This document shows, one piece after another, positions 1 to 12,003 of a stretch of 64,000 nt of DNA. This DNA is from Plasmodium coatneyi. Lineage: Eukaryota > Apicomplexa > Aconoidasida > Haemosporida > Plasmodiidae. The first letter of the stretch is position 1, and each line of letters starts with the position of its first letter. The DNA lies in assembly GCF_001680005.1 (NCBI RefSeq), contig NC_033559.1:744001-808000 (forward strand), read 5' to 3'. The position numbers and the translations under genes are program-made. Below the pieces are notes generated by a model. It saw only the letters and a list, made by a program, of their open reading frames with translations, had not been told where the DNA came from and searched no databases.

Positions 1-151
1 AGTGAAAAGCAGTGACGAATACGAGACACAGAAAAAAAGGCAAATGAGAGGTGTGGCTGCAAAATTATGCAAACATGCCACGGGCAGAATGGCAAAATAT
101 GCCAATGTAAGGGGGCATTGCCAAGGGGAAGCAGCTAAAAGTGCAAACACA

Positions 152-964
152 TCAGGCCACACCGGTTACGTAATTGATGTAATCGAACCACGTGGCCAGG
201 GTGAAGAGCGAACTGCCCGTGACGTACATGTAACAAGCTGAATTGTACCAAGTGGGGTAAAAAAAAAGAATGCTGGCAATCGTAAACAAAAGTCCCCCAA
301 TTAAGTTGGACACATAAACAATGAAAACCTTATAATCCACGCTTTTTATCTTGCCAAAATCTATAGCAATAATAAAAAAGGCGGCTCCAATGAGGAAGAA
401 AATACTACCTACAACGAAGGTCATAATTGCAAAAAAGTCTTCCTTAAAACAGCAATAAATTGAGCCTATTATAAAAATAACACACCCAATTACGTAACAC
501 ATATAGCCAATGTATTCATTTTTCTTTTCCCAGCCAACGTTCATCGCACCGATTACATTGCTATAAACACACATGACACATGCTATGGCAAAAATGATAC
601 AGCCAGCTACGTATAACTTGGGGTAAAGAAAAAATGTGCTGCCTATTATAAATAAAATCATACTCACAAAATTGGTATGAAATTCCCATGGGCAGTTTAA
701 AATGTCTGTAATTTTTACATTATTTTTTGCATTTTTCTGATTGTCTTTGTCTGGTGCCATTTTTCCCGTTCCAAGAAATGAGCTTTCGTTGTCTGTAAAA
801 AAGCCATAAGACTTTATTTTATTTTTTTTTCCATAATTAAATTCCTTCTTTCCAATGTTCCCTTCTTCAATGTCCATCGTCCTCGATTCCGTGGTGGAAT
901 TACCATCATATTCTTCTGTATGACTCGTTATACTTTTCAATTCATACATATCTGCTTGTGCCAT
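152..964 (-). CDS. Six-helix membrane protein, YrhK-like repeats
   Basis: Single-exon 270-residue protein; ATG at 964, stop TGA at 152-154. The first ~90 residues are hydrophilic (Ser/Thr/Glu then Lys/Asn rich) and probably cytosolic. About six hydrophobic helices follow, near residues 97-114, 118-140, 151-171, 176-202, 212-234 and 240-258. The helices repeat a pattern of the type I-G-S-x-hydrophobic-F (ILFIIGSTFF, VIFIIGSIY, VVGSIFFLIG, LFTIASILFF), which resembles the YrhK family of small bacterial membrane proteins; that resemblance is my inference. No catalytic or transporter signature is visible, so substrate and membrane are unknown. The next gene on this strand lies 1.2 kb upstream. 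The length and helix spacing look complete. I believe it is conserved across Plasmodium but cannot name it. Confidence 0.75.
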   Translation of the reverse strand: MAQADMYELKSITSHTEEYDGNSTTESRTMDIEEGNIGKKEFNYGKKNKIKSYGFFTDNESSFLGTGKMAPDKDNQKNAKNNVKITDILNCPWEFHTNFVSMILFIIGSTFFLYPKLYVAGCIIFAIACVMCVYSNVIGAMNVGWEKKNEYIGYMCYVIGCVIFIIGSIYCCFKEDFFAIMTFVVGSIFFLIGAAFFIIAIDFGKIKSVDYKVFIVYVSNLIGGLLFTIASILFFYPTWYNSACYMYVTGSSLFTLATWFDYINYVTGVA

Positions 965-2179
965 CGATTTATGTGTTTTTCTTTTTTTTTTTTAAATTTT
1001 CTCGATTTTGTTTTTTCACCTTGAAATAAATGGAGCGCATTTTTCCCCGGTCCAGGGTCTTTCGTTCTTTGCCGCGGGCTCCTGTTGTGCGTACTTACAC
1101 CTGCTGGGGGAAGGGCGTGCATATGAAGTGAGCAGCACACGTGTGCATATCTACACGTAGACGTTTAACGTATGTACAACCGCCTTCGCCTTCACGCACA
1201 CGAAAATAGCTGTTCGATGAACACGCGCGGCGGAGGGGAACTTACTGTTGTGGTGTTTTTGCTTCTCTCCTGTGCGTTTCTCCTTTTATTTTTTTCCTTT
1301 TTTCCTCCTTTTATTTCTCCTTTTTTTATGTTTTAATGCGTCCAACCGGATGCAAAATGTTTATACATATATACTCGTTTGGGGGGATGCCTGCTTGTTC
1401 CCGATGAAGTCTCTCGGAATTGTTTATATTATTTTCTCTTTTTGCATTTTTCTGCGTGGTCGCACGATTTTTCGATTTTGGCGCAGTGCGGAACAAATCA
1501 CCACAGTAATTTAATTTCCCATGTTCACACGTGTGCGTTGGAAAAGAGGTGCCGTGGGGGGCGCGCCGAGGAAAATTCGACGCGGAACGGTGAAGGAAAA
1601 AGGAAAGAAATTGCTGTGCCAATCATCGCAGACAAGAACTTTAAACTGTGCAACGCGGGAACTCTCACGGAAAACAATAACCTAGGAAGGACGCCAAAAC
1701 AAATCACCAAAAAAACTGCAACATGAAGGGAACGCTGCGTTTGCACCTGTTTTTCCAGCAACTCTCATTTTATACCGTTATTTTGCTTTGCAAACCGTTG
1801 CGAAGGAAATGGGCAAGTGAAAATGTTAAAATAAAATAAAATAAAACAAATCAACGTATATTGCAACGGCTGCAGGAAAAATAGGGAATTTCCCCCAGCG
1901 GTTCAGTCCCCACAAAATGGCAAAAATGTGTCGCGCTGAAATGTTCCAAAATAATTGAGATAAAAAAGTCAGAAGGATGTGATTGAACTAAAATTTATCC
2001 CATTCAGCTGCTCGACAATTGGTGCAAAATATAGCTTGACCTGTCCAGGCAGTTTTTCTTTTTTTTTTGATAAAATTGGGTTAACGCGATTTTGCGTGAA
2101 ATTTCGGAAAAAACGCCCGAATGTGTACAAAACATGCGCCGATGCAAAGAAGGAAAAAAGGGCAAAAAGACAGGGCAGA
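965..2179. other. Intergenic, upstream of the membrane protein gene
   Basis: No convincing gene. The reading frames here are short, overlap one another and have Phe/Ser/Arg-rich compositions typical of random frames in T-rich DNA. The stretch presumably holds the promoter and 5' UTR of the 964-152 gene and the 3' UTR of the pantothenate kinase gene. It includes T-rich runs near 1285-1330 and a short AAAAT-type microsatellite near 1828-1848. Confidence 0.5.
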
Positions 2180-4159
2180 TTAACAACGCAGACGCTGCAA
2201 GCGCTGAAGGCACTGCAGGGCGCTGCCAAAGCTACTCATGTACGAAGAGAGAGTACAAAAATGGAGCTGCTGCACATTATGGTACATAAAATTTACAATC
2301 ACTTTCATGAGACCCACGCAGGTCGAATGGTCCAGGAGGTAGCCCGAAAAAAAAACGTTCTTAACGTTGTATACTTGGCTGTGAATGTAGGCCTGTTGGG
2401 CTGCGTTAAAAATTACGATCGAAAGTAACGACTTGGATAGGTCACATTCGTATTTATTGGGTTTTTCCTCTTCCCCCTGAACGTTCATCTGAACGTTTTG
2501 GTAATTATTCTCATTGTTGCTGTTCAGATCGGATTGGTCAATCTGGCCAGGGTTACCTTCCACACAGTCATTTCGATTGATCACATTTTCCCGCCTGACT
2601 TGTTCATAACATTTTGAGTATTTTTTTTCCTTCCCACTGTTTTTTCTGCGAAAATTTCCACCGTATTGAAGATGCTCAATTGTTTTGCGACCTTCACGGC
2701 AGCCTACTTCTGAGTAGACGTTTGGCTCCATTTCGGGGTCACTTTGGCATTTCCTGTTCACCATGAGGATATTTTTTTTTCTGCAATTTTTTATTTTCCG
2801 CTTGGTTAGGCCTCCCTCGTGGAGAACATCCGTATCGCTGTGAGAGTGGAAGAGGGGGGGACTGACAGCCGTGCGTGTCTTCTGCGCTGTGTCCGGGTAG
2901 GCACAGTCACATTCACAATCGAGGTCACTATCGAAGGAGTCAGAGTCCACGCCCCCGCCCAAGGCACCCCCCTGCACCAGCGAACGTCCAAACAATCCCT
3001 TCACATCAGCTATGTGCTGTGCGTTGCCAAAGAACGAGGCAGTCAAATCACTGCTCAACCCGGCATTGCCGTAAGAGGTACCATAAATGTCCCCAACGGA
3101 CATGTCGAACGTTTTTCTGTCCCCACGTTTCGCTAGCTCACAGATTCTTTCTATGGGGAAAAGCTTCCCCGTTATTAAATAGAACAAGCCGACAACACTT
3201 TTGTAAGAAATGAAACATGAGCCAACGCGCGTAACAACATTGTTTGTGTTGACCAAGTGGTAAGTGATCCCTCTCTTTACACTGACGAGGAGATAAGGAT
3301 ACATATCATGAGCTTCTCCTATTCGGCTCAGGAATTTTTCTCGTAGCAAATTCTTATTTTCTTCCTCCCTCTTTTTGGTACCTTCCCTATGTGTATTATC
3401 CTCCCGCACAAATTTGTACAAACTGCCCGGATAATATTTTGCCAAAAAAACAACTGCGCTGTTGATGCACTTTACTTCTTCGTGACAGGACAGGTGGTTC
3501 ATTTTTTTTAACTTAAAAAATTTTCTCCTAAGGTAGGCACTCCTCTTCCCGGTGAAATTTATTACCGTGTTTGCGATTGTCTTGTGTGGACACTTGCCCA
3601 GAGCTTCATCCAAGCTGCTCACCTTTATGGTGAAGAAATAAATCTGCATAATTTGTTCATCCAGCAGTGGGTCTTTCTTGTTGTTCTTTTCCGCTTCCCC
3701 CGATTGGGCCTCCTTGAAATGATGATACGCATAGAATGGTTCCTCCATGTTGGTACTCATTTTTGATGGCACAATTTGGAGGTGTTCGTTTTTTTCTCCA
3801 TCCTGACATAATACGACCAGATGCAGATGACCCACAATGAGGTGTCGTATGGTTAGCAGGTAAGCATATATATCCTTCTGCATTTGGAGGTACTCTCCAT
3901 TTGGGGTGGGTGGGTCCGATTTGCATTGGGACCCTTCACCGGAGATGCAATTATGACCCGTTTTGTTAGAAATAATTGGTTCCTTCGTTCCCACCTGAGG
4001 CTGCGTGTCCTCACCCGAGTGGGAAATCTCTCGACACGCGTCTACACCAATTCCACCGTTTGTTGTCCCTTCGTGGTTATTCCTCATTTTCCCCTTCACC
4101 AGAATGCTCGTCACGCGGACGTGGTTATAGGAGCATTCAACGCCCAATGTGTTCCCCAT
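2180..4159 (-). CDS. PANK2: Pantothenate kinase, divergent (PanK2-type)
   Basis: Single-exon 659-residue protein of the eukaryotic (type II) pantothenate kinase family, which phosphorylates vitamin B5 in the first step of coenzyme A synthesis. Seen in the sequence: the family signature at about 351-379 (FDMSVGDIYGTSYG followed by GLSSDLTASFFGN) and the C-terminal module at about 575-645 (SLLSIVIFNAAQQAY, then NVKNVFFSGYLL). The kinase core is split by long hydrophilic inserts (about 25-90, 255-270 and 395-570, the last with an Asp/Cys-rich run), so the protein is far longer than bacterial or human enzymes. The N-terminal phosphate-binding motif (normally D-I-G-G-T) is not recognisable; the start reads MGNTLGVECSYNHVRV. 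Plasmodium has two PanKs; as I recall, P. falciparum PanK1 and PanK2 form one heteromeric complex with a 14-3-3 protein. The syntenic position favours PanK2. Direct catalysis by this subunit alone is doubtful. Confidence 0.82.
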   Translation of the reverse strand: MGNTLGVECSYNHVRVTSILVKGKMRNNHEGTTNGGIGVDACREISHSGEDTQPQVGTKEPIISNKTGHNCISGEGSQCKSDPPTPNGEYLQMQKDIYAYLLTIRHLIVGHLHLVVLCQDGEKNEHLQIVPSKMSTNMEEPFYAYHHFKEAQSGEAEKNNKKDPLLDEQIMQIYFFTIKVSSLDEALGKCPHKTIANTVINFTGKRSAYLRRKFFKLKKMNHLSCHEEVKCINSAVVFLAKYYPGSLYKFVREDNTHREGTKKREEENKNLLREKFLSRIGEAHDMYPYLLVSVKRGITYHLVNTNNVVTRVGSCFISYKSVVGLFYLITGKLFPIERICELAKRGDRKTFDMSVGDIYGTSYGNAGLSSDLTASFFGNAQHIADVKGLFGRSLVQGGALGGGVDSDSFDSDLDCECDCAYPDTAQKTRTAVSPPLFHSHSDTDVLHEGGLTKRKIKNCRKKNILMVNRKCQSDPEMEPNVYSEVGCREGRKTIEHLQYGGNFRRKNSGKEKKYSKCYEQVRRENVINRNDCVEGNPGQIDQSDLNSNNENNYQNVQMNVQGEEEKPNKYECDLSKSLLSIVIFNAAQQAYIHSQVYNVKNVFFSGYLLDHSTCVGLMKVIVNFMYHNVQQLHFCTLSSYMSSFGSALQCLQRLQRLRC

Positions 4160-6446
4160 TGTTTATGTGCAGGATTTCATCGAACCGGGGAGGGGTGAAA
4201 CGGTAATAAAAATAAAATCAAAAGTTGGATGGAAAAAGTCCAAAAGGAAAAACCAAGTTGAATTATACGGGTAGGTTGCCCTGTGCCTGCGCCCCTTGTC
4301 GAGGCAAACACAATTTTCTATGATCAACCTGCAGGAGGAATCACCTTTGCGGTGTATGGAATGCGCCTTGAGGAAGCTTACACAGGGGGAACCAGCTAAT
4401 GCGTGAGTGAGGACATATAATTCGAGTTGCACACAATAGGGGGGGGAGGCGCAAATTTTTTTAAATGCCTAGGGTGCACCCGCTGTAGGATGTGTAGAGG
4501 TACACTCGTCAGGTCATCCCCCCCAAACCTACATTATTTCTAACATAAATAACCACCATTTGATGTTTTCATTGACTAGCACATAACAGCTAGGAGAGTT
4601 TATCTGGCCATTCGTTCGAGTCGTCGATGGTTTGTTCACTTGGCCTCCTCAGTGGTAACCGTTCTCGCACAAAATGGTGGTAAAAAAAAATAAATAAAAA
4701 TTGAAAATGTAGGTGATGATTGTTTTAAGCATAGATACGTTTTAAAGGTACCATTCATTTGCACCTTTTTGTTAATTCTTTTTTTTTTTTCTTTTGTTCA
4801 GCTGGGGTTAGTATAAAGTGAGCAAAATTGGCTATCACCATTTTGTGAAGGTGTTAAACGATATGCCGCTTTCCCTGCGTAAAAACGCATCCTCTCACTT
4901 ACCCTTTTTTTTTTTTGCTTTTTTCCTCCCATTTGAGTGACTCCAAAAGTAGCCACTGTAAAACTAGTCTGCAAGCCGATGTCGACCTGCCTGCGCAGGG
5001 TGGTCTCCTCATCATGTGAACAGAACATATGTTGCTCATATGCGACCGTTGTTCATTTGGAAATTGTGTGCGTCGTAGATGTAGCTGTTCATGCCCTTTG
5101 CTAATCTACCGTAGCGTCTCCCCATTTTTTTTTTTTTACGCACCGCCTCCAAATGGACATTCACCATTGCGCAACTATGCAGGGTACCTCCCAAAACAGC
5201 GGGGAATACACACAAATGGGTTAACCACCAGGACGGCATTCAAAATTTTTTTTTTTTTTTTTCTCCCAACTTGTAGGCACGCGCATGTTGTGACGTTTCT
5301 GCACAAAAAGGGAATATAGAAACAAACATAAACGTAAACAAAACCAGGTGAAAGGTTTCACTACTTGAGGAACCCTTTACACTCATCTGTGCACAAATTA
5401 CGTCATGCATTTTCCGCATGTGGGTGTTCTCCGAAAGTTTCTACAAATTTAGAGAGCAGATTGGGGCGTGCATTCACTGTGCATAATCAGCCTATTCGCA
5501 CAGATGGGTCATAAAGAAAATACTCGTAAAAAAAGAAAAAAAAGAAATACCAAAAGGAAGGTGCATGGATACGCAGTACTCCATTTGCCATTTCATTTCG
5601 CTGCATACCCGTAGATATACATTACCCATTGAATTAGAAAAGGACGAATTGGGTTTCCCCCAATGGTGATCATTACGCCGATGATTGCCATGACGGTTGC
5701 CCCATTAGGCATATGCACTCGGTACGGTCCCCCCAGGTGTCCAAAAAAAAAAAAAGTGAAACACCCGTGCAGGCATTTGCATATGTGTCCGATGAACCTC
5801 GCAGATGTGCATACGCAACGGAGGTGGAAAGTCGCACTCGTGATGGAAGTGCCCCGCAGGACTGATCAAGTGTAACCGTATGCGTGTTAACTAAATTTGG
5901 TGCATACGCTTTTTTTTTTTTTTTTTTTTTTTTTCCGTTTTGTTGCTTTTTCCTCCCATCTGCACCCATCCCCTTTGGAAAATAAATCTATAAAAATTTG
6001 TCTGCGCCTTCGGGCAAAGCCAAACGTAAATACAAACGCGTCGGAAATCCTTCCGGGAAAAGTGACCAATCGCAGGTCAAGCGCGTGTAGGATATATATA
6101 TATATATTTTTTTCCTTTATTCATTTGATGAAAGACAAGTGGGGTGATACATAAATTGACCACCCAGTCAGTCGGTTAATTTGTTATCTGGTTGGCTAGC
6201 TGGTCGGCAAACTGCTTCCCCAAACGGGTTGCATTGTTTTCCCCTTCTGAAGAACGAAGCATTACGTGCGCTTTGGGACCATATCCAGATATTGCGACTG
6301 TCCACCCCTTAGAAAATTTTTCCGCAGTGGCCGCTGGATAGGTGCAGTCCCCACGAAGAGGAATTTGCCTTCCGTTTGCCGTCAAAATTTGAACCAAAAA
6401 TCGCTACATTTGCGAAGCCCCCCATTCACTACTCGACTAGGCAAAG
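4160..6446. other. Intergenic between divergent genes
   Basis: A 2.3-kb stretch separating the pantothenate kinase gene (-) from the small four-exon gene (+), so it should hold both promoters. I see many A or T homopolymers (for example 4904-4919, 5126-5138, 5247-5263, 5910-5934) and a short TA microsatellite near 6093-6110. No reading frame here has a convincing composition or domain. Confidence 0.5.
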
Positions 6447-7658
6447 ATGAACGGGGAATCGAGACAGGTAGGAGAAATCCTGATAAGTCCGCTCAACAGT
6501 GTGCGTCTTGCCAAATGTTGTGTGAGGTTGCCCATATGAGAGGGGTATTAAAAATCGGAGTTGAGGTCCCCCCTCAGTGGACAGATAGTTCACCAAAACA
6601 GAGGAACGCCGCATCTTCCACACCGCTAACTTCCTTACATGCAGGTTAACGCACCCCTGAGGAAGTGCACCGAGATGGAATACATGTGCCACCTTTACAA
6701 CACACAGCTAATTGAGCAAAGGGAGAGAATAAATGAAATAAAAAAAAAACTCAACTCGTACAATCAGACCATACAAGAACAGGAAAACCTTTTTAACCAC
6801 TTTACGAAATATACAGATGGATTTTTGAATAACATCATGTAATGCTTTTTCTCTTTCCCTTCTTTAATTTGGATTGTCTTTCTGTTGGTCATTACGGCTA
6901 CCTTTCCCCTTTGCATGTGCATGTTTACTCCTACACGTTTAGACAAAGAGAAGGAAAAAAAAAAAAAAAAAAACAGCCAGTTCATCCCCTTTGGTTCCTC
7001 ACGCCCTATTTGTAGAACCTTCCTTGGAAATTTTACCAACTCGAAAAAATTCGGTGTGTTTGGTACCTGTGCGAGGTATTGCCTTGTGGACGATCGGGTT
7101 AGTCTTCCCGCAGTGTAAAAATATGCCCCACTTCTGTAATGGGTGAGGGTCCTCCTATGTGCGTGCAGTGCGTCTCACTTTACTGCCCAGCGATAATCTC
7201 ACACTCTGCGATTTTCCCCCTCCCCCATATAACCTTTTTACACGCAGAACGAGCTAAATTTCGGCAAAGGGAGGAAAGCGAAGGGTTTGAAAAAAGGCCC
7301 AAATCTAGGGAACATACATCATGCATACGGCGGGAACGACCAAAACAGGAGCAACTACAGCTGCAATTGTAGTTGCACCTGTTGCTGCAAAAAAATTAAG
7401 TCCAAAAAGTGTGTGAGCAACCAATGTCAAAACACCATCGTATACAACAAAACGAGCTTCTACGTAGAGGAAAATACAAACCGAAAAAAAAGCAAAAAAA
7501 AGGGCAAACATAAAAATGGATTGAAAAAGAAATACTTGCAATTGACAAAAAATATATATAATCTTAACAATCCATACGACACCGTCGAAGTGAGGGACCT
7601 TTACGACATTTACAGGAAGCAGAGCTCCTCCCATTGCCATCATTATTACGTCAGCTGA
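6447..7658 (+). CDS. Small four-exon protein with Cys cluster
   Basis: Reconstructed by splicing; not recognised as a known family. Exons 6447-6467, 6645-6838, 7016-7055 and 7248-7658 join in phase (666 nt, 221 residues, stop TGA at 7656). The first exon reads MNGESRQ, with donor GTAGGA. Exon 2 encodes a charged, probably coiled-coil helix (NTQLIEQRERINEIKKKL). Exon 4 is the strongest coding evidence: 137 open codons with typical Plasmodium Asn/Lys/Tyr composition. It carries a cysteine cluster (CNCSCTCCCKK, then KKCVSNQC) that could bind metal, a very basic run, and a C-terminal end rich in His and Tyr. The short exon 3 and the GTGTTT donor at 7056 are the weakest joins; another donor would break the frame. 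It lies on the same strand as the ribonucleotide reductase gene but 4.3 kb upstream. Confidence 0.6.
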
Positions 7659-7823
7659 AAGTTGCAAAATGGTGCCTCCCAAACATGTGTGCGTATATAT
7701 ATATATATTTTTTTTGTCATTTCCATCTATGCAACATTTATTTTAACATTGTATGTTTGTACCGAACAGAAAGCCGATCTGCCTCTACAATTTCTTTCCC
7801 AAGGGGAAGAGCATTTTTTCTGG

Positions 7824-7859
<36 letters not shown>

Positions 7860-10800
7860 TTTCAGCTTTAATCTTTAGAAAATTAGTTTTTTAAAATTTT
7901 AACGCGCGGGTCTTTTTTGTCATTCCTCTCGACAACTTACAGCTTTTTGTGATTGCTACAGGTATTATACATATGACGTATGTCTGTCGCTTATCCATTT
8001 AAAATTTTGCGAACAGCAGCTTTTAGAAGGTTTAGTCTCCACTTAGTATTACATCCACGCAAGTTGGAAGTGGATGATATGACCTTGCAAGAATGTTAAT
8101 TTTTTTACCTGACCTGTTCATATATTTTTTTTCTTTTTTTTCTCTGCCAAAGTGCAAATGTGCGGACTGCCTACATGTGGAACGTCAACATCCGAAAAAG
8201 CGAGAACGAGAAAAAGTGAATACACGCTGACGTAAAGGCACAAAGGTTTATGCACTTAGGCGACGCGTATTTCTATGTATACGGAATTTCTACAAGTGAT
8301 TATCACACGTTTATATGTTCGTATCATCACTTTCTTTGCCTAGCACAGGCTACCTTTTTGCCAATTTTATAATTTTTTTTTTTTTTCTTTAATCAACGTC
8401 GTTTTTCTATGTCATGCAGGGGGTATGCATGTATACATGTACATATATACATATACCTATAAGCATGTATGGCGTGTTAACCTCCTATTTCTTTTCAAAC
8501 CAATATATGACAAACTCTCCTTTTTTTATTTTTTTTTTACCCTTTCCTGTTAATCTGTGAATGAGCAGGGAGTAGGCACGATAACGAGAACATATGCTAA
8601 TGGGGAGCGTCTCCCTTTTTTTTTCTGTTAGCCCTATTTCTATAAGTTAGCATTAGCAGCTTCATATCATCCCAATATTTTTATGCCAGTCGTGCGTTTG
8701 TTCTCCTCGTTCAAGGTGTGCGTATACATACATTTTAGTCTATGTATACATCACCCCTTTTCAATGGACTCCTTTTTACGAAGAGGCATGGTCCTGTCAC
8801 GTGTAACTGCTCCACAACACACACCTAAAATAATGATACTGCCATGGCGGTTAACTGGTTCCCTTCCTTAGGGGTGTAGCGGAACAGAGCGCACGCGGGA
8901 AAAAGGCAAAGGGGCGGAAAAGCCGATAGCTCAGCGTTGGCAAAACAAAGAGGCAGATCGCAGTGAAGTAACGCGGCCAACGCGCAAAAGCACACATTTT
9001 CCTATTTGAAAAGGTGTGTTCAGGCATCCCCTTTTCACGGAATTTACCAGCCCCCCTTCAACTTCAGAAACCGCCTCAGTGTGCAATGAACATACATGAA
9101 CACACACTTGTGGGGTAAAAGTGTGTTTATGTGAAATGAGCATCCCCCTCGCTTCGCCCCCTCACGCCAACTGCACATGATCAGCTTTTGGTGCCATTCC
9201 TGGGCAGGTTATGTGTACCCCCTCCACTCCTGCCTCGAGCACTGTTGAGTGACTCCAAGTCACAGTAGAGCTCGTGTGGGGCCACATAAATGCTGTATGT
9301 TTTCCCCGGTAGCAGGTTTGGGCTTTTCCCCTTTGCATTTGATTTGTGATTTTTGTGCCCCATTTTTTGGGGTGCCATTTTTTGTGCATTTTGTTTTTGT
9401 CAATTTTTGATTCCCCTTTTGTATTCGATTTTTCGCCCCCCCCCAGTTCGTCCTGCGCATTTTTTTTTTTTTTTTTTTTTTTGCTCTGTGACAACCTAGA
9501 GCTTGTCCGAAAAAAGGGCGATACAAAAAAAAAAAAAAAAAAAAAAAATGCGCAGGACGAAAGAGTGCCAATACGCGAGTGTTAAAAAGGAAAAACCAAA
9601 GTAAAGCAAACAAAACTGAACGAACCAAATACATATTAACATCCCAGCATGAATGTGAACACTCCAAAGAACGCAATAACCAACCCGTGTTCTTTTACTC
9701 TTCCCCACCCACTTTCATCGTGAGTGTTGGCATTAAAGTGTACATATTGTGTGCGTACCAAATTGGAAATATATATATATATTTTTTTTTCCATTTATGA
9801 ATTGTGTCCTTGTTTGCATGTCCTCCTCGCTGAGCGGAATGGCCACTACCTGTCAGGTGAGCGTATCAGCCTGGTGATTGTCACTTGTATTCGCGTATGC
9901 GCTGTGCAGAGATATACACGCAGCACATGCTCGCTTAGCGGCACCCCCCCCAGCTGTATATTTTTTAGTTAATCATCCTTCTCCTCTTTTTTGTTTAAAA
10001 GGACAAAAGGGGAGAATCCCCCCACATTTCTTTTGTCATCACATATGCCCACTGCATGCGTCGTTCATTTAAACGTTAGCGCAATTCGCAAACACGGGTT
10101 GTATGCATGCACATGTTTGTGCGTGTGAACGCACTTGCACACACGTAACCGAGAAGCTGTGGCGGTTGCCAGGCGAACATCGGTACCTGTCAAATGGCTA
10201 AGAGAAATCTGCTCTCTCAGTTTTCCAAAATTCCCATGTCCTCTGTCCAAACGTATACTGTGCACATGCGTCTAAGGGAAAATTCATTTGTGCGTTGACA
10301 TCCTTACGTATCTTCGCATGTGTGCATGTGGATGTACATATACACGTAGGCATATTTTACTGCCTTATACTTTTTAAAAAAGCAGCTCGCCCGTGCGCGC
10401 CTAAGCATGCATACAGGATTATTAAAGTTGCATTTCTGCGAAATGCTTCCTTCGTGAATTTGTCTACCTTTTGAAGCGTCCATTTGTTGTATGGTCGTGT
10501 TTTGCACTGCGTAAAGTTGTAATTTTTTTATTTTTCCCAAATTGTTGCGCATTTTTTTTCCAATCTTTTATGCCTTTTTTTTTTTTTTTTTTCTTCTGTC
10601 CCCTTTTGTTGACTTCCACCCCGCATCGATCCAACGATGAAAGTGTAAAAATTACAAACGGGGTGTTTTTCAAAATTTTGTCGCACCTAACTTACATGCA
10701 TAAAATACCGTGAGCATAGGTGTTGCGTCTCTGAGAGAGTTGTCGAGATAATTTCTGTGGAGAAAAATCTCCCACTGGATTCTGCCTCCACTTGGTAGTT

Positions 10801-12003
10801 ATCACAGCGTATGCACCAGCGTCCCAGCACTGCAGGGCCAGGTTTCCCCCTCATGTAAGAGCATACACACGTGCGCCAATCCGTTTGCACGCCGGATGCC
10901 CACGCGAGGGCAACTCCTCACAGTTGCACGTACATCATCAGAGGGGGAGCAGCAAACATTTTGCTTTACTCATTTGGGCATTTTCTCATTTTCTCATTTT
11001 CCCTTTTGTTTATTTTTTCTCCCTTCGTAGCCACGCAAAGGATCAGTCGAAAAAGTGTACAACTTGGATCCCCCTCCAAGGTACAATTAAACGTTGGGAA
11101 AAAATCTCAAAGGGGAAAACGCGACTGGGTAAGCAAATGAGCAGATGATTGGATGAGAGCCAATCGCAGGGGTGTCTTCCCCGTATCTGCATAAGTGCCC
11201 AAATTGCGCGCGTGCACCGTGCTGTTTGCGTCATCCTAATTAAGACAACAAAAGGGAGACGAGTAAGACAAGCGGGACAGGCGAAAGAGGTGCACACAAA
11301 TTGGCATGTCTAAACGTAGCAACTAAGAGCAGTGGCTTCTTTGCCTCCCCCCCCTTAGCATATATTTATGCAAAAAAAAAAAAAAAAAATTAAATGAAAT
11401 AAAATTGCGCACACAGCCTGGACATTTTTGTAAGAGGGAGAAAAAAAGAAAACTCGGAGCGAATATTTTCCCGAAAAAAAGGAAAAATATTTTCTAACCG
11501 CTATTTTTGGAGAGACACGTAAACACGGTGAACACCCAGGGGCATATTTTCCGTGCATGTCCATTGGAAATACAATAGGAACAGAGCGATTTACCCTACC
11601 GTAAAAAGGTTCCCAATAGACACATCGTGCGCCTGCTTGAAAGGGAAGTCACCCCTAAAAAAGAAAGTACGCAGAGTTACGGGGAGGTTCACTTATATAT
11701 AGGCTAACCTGCGTGGAGAGTAACCCGCCACTGAGGAAGTAGCACATTTGAGTGTATACCTTAAGTTGACAGTTAGGTAGCAGAGAAGGGGGAAAAGTAA
11801 TTACGGGGGGGGAAATGTTTCATCGTGAACTACGTAGACGTTCTAAAGGGGGCATTATCCCCCAAAGTGGACACACCTAACCATGCACACATGTATGCAC
11901 GACCCGATCGATAAAATAACATACAATTTTTTTCTTTCCCCCCGATCGTAGGAAAAGCAAAAGCGTAACAGTCCAACGTTCATTCCCAACCTGAACCACC
12001 AAA
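7659..12003. other. Long intergenic region upstream of RNR large subunit
   Basis: Over 4 kb with no reading frame I would defend. It has many poly(dT)/poly(dA) tracts (7831-7854, 9461-9482, 9525-9548, 10577-10592, 11372-11389) and TA-rich microsatellites (7697-7709, 9769-9782). Its most distinctive content is the 35-bp-armed inverted repeat at 9447-9561, listed separately. The right end must contain the ribonucleotide reductase promoter and 5' UTR. A pyrimidine tract ending in an AG near 11950 could be a 5'-UTR splice acceptor. Confidence 0.5.
9447..9561. repeat. Near-perfect inverted repeat, 35-36 bp arms
   Basis: The left arm (9447-9482) reads TTCGTCCTGCGCA followed by a run of about 23 T. 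The right arm (9525-9561) is a run of 24 A followed by TGCGCAGGACGAA. The arms are reverse complements, including the unique 13-bp end, and enclose a spacer of about 42 bp. The palindrome could extrude a cruciform, or mark a small transposed or template-switched insertion whose ends include a poly(A) tail. No target-site duplication is obvious. Confidence 0.85.

Noticed and set aside
2..241. 79-residue plus-strand frame at the left edge
   Set aside because: It overlaps the 3' end of the membrane-protein gene on the other strand and has random, Gly/Arg/Thr-rich composition without any domain.
8683..8871. 62-residue frame in the RNR upstream region
   Set aside because: Short, no flanking splice pattern, and the composition follows the local base bias.
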